From IMG/VR virus record IMGVR_UViG_3300025062_000075, positions 1 through 25,700 of that record: a stretch of DNA of 25,700 nucleotides. One strand, 5' to 3'. The stretch comes from a virus. Made by a program: the position numbers and the translations under genes. The notes below the pieces were generated by a model. It ran no database searches. It worked only from the letters and a program-made list of their open reading frames with translations, and was not told the DNA's origin. Positions 20,189 to 25,700 of this stretch are shown here, piece after piece; position 1 is the first letter of the stretch; each line of letters starts with the position of its first letter.

Positions 20189-20562
20189 ACGTACTACCGA
20201 TTAACTCAGCAAAAGCCCCCTTCGATCTGGCCACAGAGCTGCTATGGAAGCACCGCTGGGACAGCCGCGCCGAAGCGCTGCGCATCACCATCGGCACGCT
20301 GGTGAACGACTACGGCATCGCAGAAGCCAATGCCGAAGTGGCCAGCATTCAAGCCTATGCCGACCTCGATAGCGTTAATGAAACTGCCCGCATTGATGTC
20401 GATGCCAGCACCTCACACGTCGTTATCTTCCGTGACGGAAGCGGATGCCCAGTCATGTTCACCGCCCGCGACCTCAGCCGCATGATTCAGCAAGCCCGCG
20501 ATGCAGGCCTTGCCCAGGTGGTCGATGCCGATACCCGCCGCCCTGTTGTTTTAGAGCACTGA
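20185..20562 (+). CDS. Phage early protein, unknown
   Basis: The 125-residue product starts at ATG 20185 (AAGGAAG upstream, ATGA overlap with the Ogr-like gene). The frame is open upstream to 20008, but that part is inside the Ogr-like gene. The protein is alpha-helical in the first 60 residues, then has a beta segment 'DASTSHVVIFRDGSGCPVMF' and a final helix ('RDLSRMIQQARDAGLAQVVD'). No motif is recognised. It is a conserved-looking, well composed frame in the operon leading to A. Confidence 0.7.
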   Translation: MNVLPINSAKAPFDLATELLWKHRWDSRAEALRITIGTLVNDYGIAEANAEVASIQAYADLDSVNETARIDVDASTSHVVIFRDGSGCPVMFTARDLSRMIQQARDAGLAQVVDADTRRPVVLEH

Positions 20563-20599
20563 GCCTAAGCCCTTAGCAAAAGCACTGAGAGAGGCAGCC

Positions 20600-21010
20600 A
20601 TGACCAACGTCACCCCACTCCCCGCCCGCCAAACACCGCCCCGCGTTCAAACCGACCGTGCGGGCTTTGGCAAACTTCGCGCCGAGCTGCACAGCCGCGT
20701 AGCAGATCAAGATCTAGTCGAGGTCTGGGCAGATCTCAACTTTCCCGAGCGCCGCCTTGTGCTTAAAAGCGCAGGGCTGCAGGTAGACGCGACGCAGCAA
20801 ATCAGCCAGATGACCAAGCCCGAACGCGATGCAGTGCGCGCGGCCATTCACCGTATGAGCAGTTACGCCACCGGCCTGAAAGATCAACTGCGCAACCGCA
20901 CCCAGCACCCAAGCGCCGAACTGGCCAGCCACGCCCGCCAAGCCCTGGCGGAAGGCAACACCAAGGCCGCCCTGCACTGGCTCAGCCTGATCGAAAAGGG
21001 GGTGGCATGA
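20600..21010 (+). CDS. Phage early protein, unknown
   Basis: The 136-residue product, start at 20600 behind GAGAGAGGCAGCC. It has a basic N-terminus, a middle segment 'VADQDLVEVWADLNFPERRL' and 'MTKPERDAVRAAIHRMSSYA', and a helical C-terminus 'ALAEGNTKAALHWLSLIEKG'. This last pattern is seen in small proteins encoded just before replication gene A in P2-like phages. Function unknown. It overlaps the next start as ATGA. Confidence 0.7.
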   Translation: MTNVTPLPARQTPPRVQTDRAGFGKLRAELHSRVADQDLVEVWADLNFPERRLVLKSAGLQVDATQQISQMTKPERDAVRAAIHRMSSYATGLKDQLRNRTQHPSAELASHARQALAEGNTKAALHWLSLIEKGVA

Positions 21011-21216
21011 ATATTCAAACCACCATGGACAACCTGTTCATCACCAAGGTGCGCTTTGAAGAGCTAGCCAACGCATTAGCCGAACGCGGGCATCAGATGG
21101 CTGCGGCAGAACTGCAGCGCGAACTGGAAAAAATCAGCAAGCAGTTAATGCAGTTAGAGCATGTATTAAAAGTGTATCAAGTCGATATTGCCGCCGCCCA
21201 GTTGGGTGCTAAATGA
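21007..21216 (+). CDS. Small coiled-coil early protein, unknown
   Basis: The 69-residue product, ATGA-coupled to both neighbours, is nearly all helix with heptad-like spacing ('AAAELQRELEKISKQLMQLE'), consistent with a short coiled coil. Immediately precedes gene A. No function is recognised. Confidence 0.65.
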   Translation: MNIQTTMDNLFITKVRFEELANALAERGHQMAAAELQRELEKISKQLMQLEHVLKVYQVDIAAAQLGAK

Positions 21217-23513
21217 GCGCGCTGGAACAAAGCCAGAGCTTTGGCACCCGCGAATGCCGCGTATGGCGTGAGGCTAACTTTTGGGCGCCACTACCTAGCA
21301 TCGCTGAAACACTGGCGGGCGGCTTTGTGCATGTGGCCAAGCGCCACGGTAATGCAGCGGGCAACCGGTGGTTAGCGCGCAACGCGACCGAACTGGTAGA
21401 CCCTGCTAGCATCTACCGCCGCTTTGAATCGATGGGAGCTGATCTAGAGCGTGGCTATAACGCCATGGTGAAGCGTGCGTCCACGACCATCGAAGGGTTA
21501 CAGCAGGCGTGCCAGTGGTTGGCCAGCGTGCAAGAACGCTTGGTAGTTCATGGCTTGAACGTCACCCACGACGATGAAGCGGTTATCAATCACGCAGAAG
21601 CCCAAGCCACAGCAATCGAGCGCGAACGTAGCAAGTTGATCGGCGGCATCGCTGAACATAACCGTCGCCTTCGCTTAGGCTTGCTGCCACCTCCTCTCAA
21701 CCTGAAAACACCCAAGGCGCGCACCCTTTCCGGCCAAGCGCGTGAAATCGCGTTGCAGATAGCCGATTCCCGTAACCCGTTAAGCCCGCCATTGGGCGTC
21801 ATTCCATTGATGGCAGTGTTCAACTGGTACCGCGCACCAGTTATGAGCCTGTCCGTCGTCAATGAAATGGCGCTCGAAAAGGCACGCCACCGGGCGCGCC
21901 TGCATGGCATTAACCCGCCTAGCCTGAAGCTGAAAAGCAGCGTGCAACTGGCCAAGCTAACTGACCCTATTTGGTGGCGTCGGCAACTGCGCCGTTTAGG
22001 TGGTCGCCGGTTGGAGCAAGTGCAGCGCGAAGCGCACCGTGTGCACAAACGCGCAGGTATTTACTGCAGCAACGTCACACTCGACCGCCGCCGCTCCCAG
22101 AAGAACCGCAACCGCGCTTTGCTGGAAGCACTGGAAGCCATCAATCAGGAAGGTCAGGTTTATACGCTGGCTGAACTTGCCGAATTGGGCTTATCCAATC
22201 CTGACCATCGCCGCGCTGAATTAATGCTGCGCATCCGCGATACGGAAGTGGAATCCCGTCGCTTAGGGCATGTGGGCATGTTCTACACCATCACCGCGCC
22301 TAGCCGTTTTCACCCGGTGCTTTCTCGCAGTAGCGCCCGTAACCCGAAGTATGACGGCAGCACCCCGCGTGAAGCACAAGCCTATTTGCAGCAGGTATGG
22401 GCGCGCACCCGCGCCAAGCTTGCCCGCGAAAACATCGGTGTTTATGGCATCCGTGTGGTGGAACCCCACCACGATGGCACGCCCCATTGGCATTTGTTGA
22501 TATGGACTGCCCCTGAGCACGCCGACACCGTTAACGAAATTCTACGCTGCCACGCCGAAGCGGATACCCCCGAAGAGCTTTACGACCGCCGTGGCGAGAA
22601 AACCACCGCTCGGTTCAAGGTGGAAAAAATCGACTATCGACGCGGCACCGCTGCGGGGCACGTGGCCAAGTACATCTCAAAGAACATTAACGGCGAACAA
22701 TTCACCCGCGATGGTGTGCAAGACGATGACAAAGACCGCTATGGCCATGACCTCAACAGCAGCGCACCGCGCATCGAGTCGTGGGCGGCCGTGTGGGGCA
22801 TTCGCCAGTTTCAGTTCGTTGGCCTGCCTAGCGTCACCGTGTGGCGTGAAGTGCGCCGCCTGAACGAAAAGCACATTGATGAGCTAACCGCTTGGGAAGC
22901 CGCCACCCGACCAGAAAAACGCATTGCCGGCCGCTTGGAGAAGATCCGCGCGGCGGCTAACTCCGGCCAGTGGGATCAATTCTTACGCTTGATGGGTGGC
23001 CCCAACCTGCCCCGCAAACAGCGCCCGGTTAAGCCGTGGACGATGCCCCGAGTAGACCTCGACCGCCTTGAATTTAGCCACGCCACCGGCGAAGTGCATG
23101 AAGGCGTGGAAGCCAAAGGCCGCCACGGCGAAAGCAAGCTGGGCACCTTCGGCATTGTGGTTTCCGATGGTCGGGGTAACGAACACGAATACCTAACCCG
23201 CTTTTACCGCTGGCAAGTGCGCAGTAAGTCGCGCGGCCACCAGGGGGTTACGGGAGGCGGCGAAGCCGCGTCCCCTTGGACTCGTGTCACTAACTGTACG
23301 CAGGGGCCAGATATCCAGCCCCGAGAGCCATCTCCCGAAGAGAAAAAAGCCCAGCGCGAACGTCTCGAAGAGTGGAAGCGCTCAGAAATTTACCGAGCCG
23401 AAGCGGAAGACGCCTTCCGAGAAGGCCAAGAAGCCATAGAAGCCGCGCGAAACCTCTTCGCGCCCTCCACACCTACCCAGCAGGAAGAGCACTTCCCGCC
23501 CGAACTTTGTTAA
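21213..23513 (+). CDS. A: Rolling-circle replication initiator (HUH endonuclease) A
   Basis: The 766-residue protein corresponds to P2 gpA (761). It has the family's 'FWAPLPSIAETLAGGFVHVA' region near the N-terminus, 'RAELMLRIRDTEVESRRLGH' and 'GMFYTITAPSRFHPV' before the catalytic domain, the HUH metal-binding motif in 'VEPHHDGTPHWHLLIWTAPE' (H425-W-H427), and the tyrosine motif 'RGTAAGHVAKYISKNINGEQ' with Y487. P2 A has two tyrosines in Y-x3-Y arrangement; here the first is His (H483), leaving Y487 alone. A nicks one strand at ori inside its own gene and starts rolling-circle replication. ori is probably within this gene, but I cannot point to it. C-terminal 110 residues are Glu/Arg-rich. 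Confidence 0.93.
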   Translation: MSALEQSQSFGTRECRVWREANFWAPLPSIAETLAGGFVHVAKRHGNAAGNRWLARNATELVDPASIYRRFESMGADLERGYNAMVKRASTTIEGLQQACQWLASVQERLVVHGLNVTHDDEAVINHAEAQATAIERERSKLIGGIAEHNRRLRLGLLPPPLNLKTPKARTLSGQAREIALQIADSRNPLSPPLGVIPLMAVFNWYRAPVMSLSVVNEMALEKARHRARLHGINPPSLKLKSSVQLAKLTDPIWWRRQLRRLGGRRLEQVQREAHRVHKRAGIYCSNVTLDRRRSQKNRNRALLEALEAINQEGQVYTLAELAELGLSNPDHRRAELMLRIRDTEVESRRLGHVGMFYTITAPSRFHPVLSRSSARNPKYDGSTPREAQAYLQQVWARTRAKLARENIGVYGIRVVEPHHDGTPHWHLLIWTAPEHADTVNEILRCHAEADTPEELYDRRGEKTTARFKVEKIDYRRGTAAGHVAKYISKNINGEQFTRDGVQDDDKDRYGHDLNSSAPRIESWAAVWGIRQFQFVGLPSVTVWREVRRLNEKHIDELTAWEAATRPEKRIAGRLEKIRAAANSGQWDQFLRLMGGPNLPRKQRPVKPWTMPRVDLDRLEFSHATGEVHEGVEAKGRHGESKLGTFGIVVSDGRGNEHEYLTRFYRWQVRSKSRGHQGVTGGGEAASPWTRVTNCTQGPDIQPREPSPEEKKAQRERLEEWKRSEIYRAEAEDAFREGQEAIEAARNLFAPSTPTQQEEHFPPELC

Positions 23514-23527
23514 TCCAAGGAAGAACG

Positions 23528-23743
23528 ATGGCAGATAACGCCGACCGCGCAGCGGTCACCATTCAACAAAGCCTGGAGGCCACACTGGCCCGCCGAGCTA
23601 CGCTCGTCACCCAAGCCACCAACGATGAATGCGTTGATTGCGGTTACGAGATCCCCGCCCAACGCCGCAAAGCCGCGCCCTGGGCCACCACCTGCATCGA
23701 GTGCCAGGGCATTCGTGAAATTAAAAAGAAGCAAGGACGGTAA
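23528..23743 (+). CDS. TraR/DksA-type zinc-finger protein
   Basis: The product has 71 residues from the ATG at 23528, preceded by AAGGAAGAACG; a longer frame from 23372 overlaps gene A and is rejected. Four cysteines C35-V-D-C38 and C56-I-E-C59 form the DksA/TraR zinc finger, with 'DECVDCGYEIPAQRRKAAPW' and 'TTCIECQGIREIKKKQ' matching the family. TraR-like phage proteins bind RNA polymerase through its secondary channel and alter transcription without ppGpp; P2-like phages have such a gene (orf82) at this position after A. Confidence 0.9.
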   Translation: MADNADRAAVTIQQSLEATLARRATLVTQATNDECVDCGYEIPAQRRKAAPWATTCIECQGIREIKKKQGR

Positions 23744-23746
23744 GCG

Positions 23747-23953
23747 ATGAAAAACCCGATACCAAAAGAGTGGCGCTACGTCATCAAGTTTACGGTTCTC
23801 GCCTTTTGCGTGGGCAGCGCCTTCCAGCTGGGCATCAGTATCGCGAGCAACCTTAAGCCCCGCATCGAGGTAATAGAGGTCCGCGAAGCGATCGAGATAA
23901 ACAAAACAGACAATCCCAGCGCCATAGGCTTCGTGCACCGCTTTAGCTTTTAG
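23747..23953 (+). CDS. Small membrane protein, unknown
   Basis: The 68-residue product begins three bases after the zinc-finger gene's stop. It has a single predicted membrane segment 'VIKFTVLAFCVGSAFQLGIS' (about 12-31) after a short basic N-terminus and a C-terminal charged tail ('RIEVIEVREAIEINKTDNPS'). No family known to me. It may act at the inner membrane after induction. Confidence 0.6.
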   Translation: MKNPIPKEWRYVIKFTVLAFCVGSAFQLGISIASNLKPRIEVIEVREAIEINKTDNPSAIGFVHRFSF

Positions 23954-23972
23954 ATTAACGATGTGAACTTAA

Positions 23973-24010
23973 CTGCTCAAAAAAACAGAAAAGCATCAGA
24001 TATTGAGCAG
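23973..24010. repeat. Inverted repeat in the gap before the 98-residue gene
   Basis: CTGCTCAA (23973-23980) and TTGAGCAG (24003-24010) are exact complements separated by 22 A-rich bases. It could be an RNA structure or an integrase/excisionase-related or regulatory protein site. No T run follows. Confidence 0.4.
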
Positions 24011-24052
24011 CTTAATGCGCAAAACAGTCAATCATAAGCAGGAAGCAAAACA

Positions 24053-24349
24053 ATGGGGACTCCGAACGCATCACCGCCCAAGGGCGGCACCGTAGCAAGG
24101 CAAGCGGCCATGCTCTGCCAGGATGGTGCCTTCCAGCTCTACCTGGACCGCCGCCGCCGAGCCAAGTTTGGGCTGACAGAAAGTGAACTGCCCGATGGTA
24201 CTCATAACCAGGAAGACGCCCGCGACTGGCTGTGTGCTGCCTGCAAAATTACCAGCCGCGCGGAGTTAGATAGCAACCCAGCCGCGCGCCAATCGTTTCG
24301 CATGATTCGCAATCGCTTCAACCACTGGCGGACAAGGGGCAAGCGATGA
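24053..24349 (+). CDS. Phage early protein, unknown
   Basis: The 98-residue basic product has CAGGAAGC upstream. It contains 'FGLTESELPDGTHNQEDARD' followed by WLCAACKI and 'SFRMIRNRFNHWRTRGKR'; the paired cysteines (C-A-A-C) are too few for a classical finger. It resembles small proteins seen in the integrase-proximal part of P2-like phages. ATGA overlap with the next gene shows operon membership. Function unknown. Confidence 0.65.
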   Translation: MGTPNASPPKGGTVARQAAMLCQDGAFQLYLDRRRRAKFGLTESELPDGTHNQEDARDWLCAACKITSRAELDSNPAARQSFRMIRNRFNHWRTRGKR

Positions 24350-24555
24350 GCCTAAAAAACGTATTAGACTGCGATGAGCTAAAAGCCATCACCGGCTATC
24401 AGCGCCCCGCCGATGCGGCTCGCTGTCTGCGCGAACAAGGTGTGGTCGTATTTAATGGCCGCCGTGGCCCATGGACAACCATTGACCTCATTAACAAAGC
24501 GGGCGGCATTGAAGCCACCCCGGGAAAAGAGCTAAGCCCTAGCGACATACTATGA
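24346..24555 (+). CDS. DUF4224-like protein next to integrase
   Basis: The 69-residue product has the DUF4224 pattern 'ELKAITGYQRPADAARCLRE' followed by QGVVVFNGRRGPWTTIDLI. This winged-helix-like small protein typically lies just before tyrosine integrase genes of this type and may help as an excisionase or recombination-directionality factor; that role is inferred from position. It overlaps the preceding and the integrase genes as ATGA. Confidence 0.75.
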   Translation: MSLKNVLDCDELKAITGYQRPADAARCLREQGVVVFNGRRGPWTTIDLINKAGGIEATPGKELSPSDIL

Positions 24556-25700
24556 AGACACGCCCGCGAAAACATAGCCTCGATATACCGGCACACATTA
24601 ACCAGTCAAAGCTCCCGAACGGAGTATATTTTGATAAGCGCGGCCGGGGCCGCTGGTATGTTCAATACCGCGATGAAGCAGGCAAGCTCAAAACCGAGCG
24701 AATCGCCGGTGCCGATGCCACACTGTCAGAGCTTCACCGCATCATGGAGCAACGCAGCGGCATAGATCGCCGCACCCTGCGCTACCTAGCCAAACAGTTT
24801 CACGAATCGGCACAGCTTAAAGAGTTGGCCATCAAAACTCAGCAGGATTACGAATACTGCCGCGCGGCACTGCTGGAAATGCCCACCAAGTTGGGCAAGC
24901 CTCTGGGGGATCTGCCAACGTCGCAATTCTCACCGGCGCTGGTTCAGCGTCTGGTCGACAAAATCGCCGCTGAAGGCACGCCATCTAAGGCCAACCACTT
25001 GTTGCGCTATCTGCGTCGCCTTTTTCGTTGGGGTATCAATCGCGGTTACTGCGACAGCAACCCAGCTCAGGGCGTGGAGTCTGCCAAAGAGCGAAAGCAA
25101 CGCCGTTTGCCGGATCTGGCCACCATCGCTCGACTAACCGAGTTTGCTCAGCAGCGTGGCCAGCGCACTCGCGGCGAAAAAGGCGCGTGCGCGCCTTATC
25201 TCTGGATTGTGATGGAGCTGGCTTATATTTGCCGATTGCGTGGTATCGAGGTCGTAACTCTGACCGATGCCAACGGCACAGCCGACGGCGTGATGACTAA
25301 CCGCCGCAAAGGCTCCCGAGATAACGTCGTTCGCTGGTACCCAAGATTGACCGCTGCCTGGACCGCCGCCACCGAGCGCCGAGCAGGGATCTGGAAAACC
25401 AAAGGCAGGCCGGTGCCCATGCACCCAGAAAACCGTCCACTAATCGTGGCGGCCGACGGCAGCGAGCTACGCAAATCGAGCCTAGACACTGCCTGGCAGC
25501 GCTTGATCAAGCTGGCCATCGAAGAGGAAATCATTACAGAGGATGAGCGCTTTGGCCTTCACGACCTAAAGCGTCGCGGCATCACCGACACCAAAGGCAC
25601 CCGCCACGAAAAACAAGAAGCCAGCGGCCATCGATCGGCGAGCATGATGGACACCTATGATCTGAGCGTGCCACTGGTGAACCACCCTGGCGAGGAATAA
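24552..25700 (+). CDS. int: Tyrosine integrase
   Basis: The 382-residue integrase ends exactly at the window edge (TAA 25698-25700). An N-terminal arm-binding part ('GVYFDKRGRGRWYVQYRDEA', 24-43) is followed by a core-binding helical domain (about 75-170) and the catalytic domain with R230 ('CRLRGIEVVTL'), K253 ('RRKGSRDN'), H337 ('GLHDLKRRGITDT'), H360 ('ASGHRS') and nucleophile Y369 ('MMDTYDLS'). The second Arg of the classical HxxR motif is Lys340, with R341 next to it, a variant I have met in this integrase group. It recombines attP and attB; attP should lie just right of the window. It is the last gene of the early operon, unlike P2, where int is read from the opposite side of the switch. 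Confidence 0.95.
   Translation: MKTRPRKHSLDIPAHINQSKLPNGVYFDKRGRGRWYVQYRDEAGKLKTERIAGADATLSELHRIMEQRSGIDRRTLRYLAKQFHESAQLKELAIKTQQDYEYCRAALLEMPTKLGKPLGDLPTSQFSPALVQRLVDKIAAEGTPSKANHLLRYLRRLFRWGINRGYCDSNPAQGVESAKERKQRRLPDLATIARLTEFAQQRGQRTRGEKGACAPYLWIVMELAYICRLRGIEVVTLTDANGTADGVMTNRRKGSRDNVVRWYPRLTAAWTAATERRAGIWKTKGRPVPMHPENRPLIVAADGSELRKSSLDTAWQRLIKLAIEEEIITEDERFGLHDLKRRGITDTKGTRHEKQEASGHRSASMMDTYDLSVPLVNHPGEE

Overview
The window is the right-hand part of a P2-like temperate phage (prophage), cut inside the baseplate/tail region on the left and ending on the integrase stop codon on the right. The base composition (GC-rich, with clearly AT-rich inserts) and the protein style suggest a gammaproteobacterial host, perhaps a Halomonadaceae member. 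That host guess comes from memory, not a search.

Layout. (1) 1-3227: the end of a baseplate/tail gene and a tail-fibre cassette split over several small, mostly overlapping genes, ending in an AT-rich receptor-binding candidate and its likely chaperone. (2) 3300-3920: a reversed lipoprotein gene at the place where P2 carries its Z/fun lysogenic-conversion gene. (3) 4144-12389: the contractile-tail operon in P2 order, FI (sheath), FII (tube), E and E' (tail chaperones joined by a visible -1 slippery site), T (tape measure, enlarged by a long proline-rich repeat tract), U and D. (4) 12434-17573: an accessory region. It holds hicAB with a well-formed promoter/operator and a strong terminator, an S24/UmuD-like gene with a LexA-type box, a cytosine-C5 DNA methyltransferase, and, facing it tail to tail, a two-gene AT-rich operon (a ParB/Srx-fold protein and a protein with a nuclease-like D-GGLDVVA...FAQC signature). 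A fragment of a second phage-repressor 3' end and a secreted small protein follow. (5) 17640-18347: the CI-type S24 repressor and its operators. (6) 18398-24555: the early operon of small regulatory or unknown genes, an Ogr-type zinc-finger late activator, the HUH replication endonuclease A, a TraR/DksA-like zinc finger and a DUF4224-like protein. (7) 24552-25700: tyrosine integrase.

How it fits together. CI represses the early operon through GGTTCAT/ATGAACC operators. On induction, A starts rolling-circle replication, Ogr would switch on the late tail operon, and Int (probably with the DUF4224-like protein) handles integration and excision. Three reverse-strand genes downstream of the repressor plus hicAB and the methyltransferase form the cargo, probably for defence or lysogenic conversion.

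The most interesting points are the methyltransferase + ParB-like + nuclease-like trio (a possible uncharacterised restriction/defence module), the duplicated repressor 3' end that marks cargo boundaries, and the ten-copy repeat array inside the tape measure gene. No tRNA, rRNA, IS element or CRISPR array was seen.
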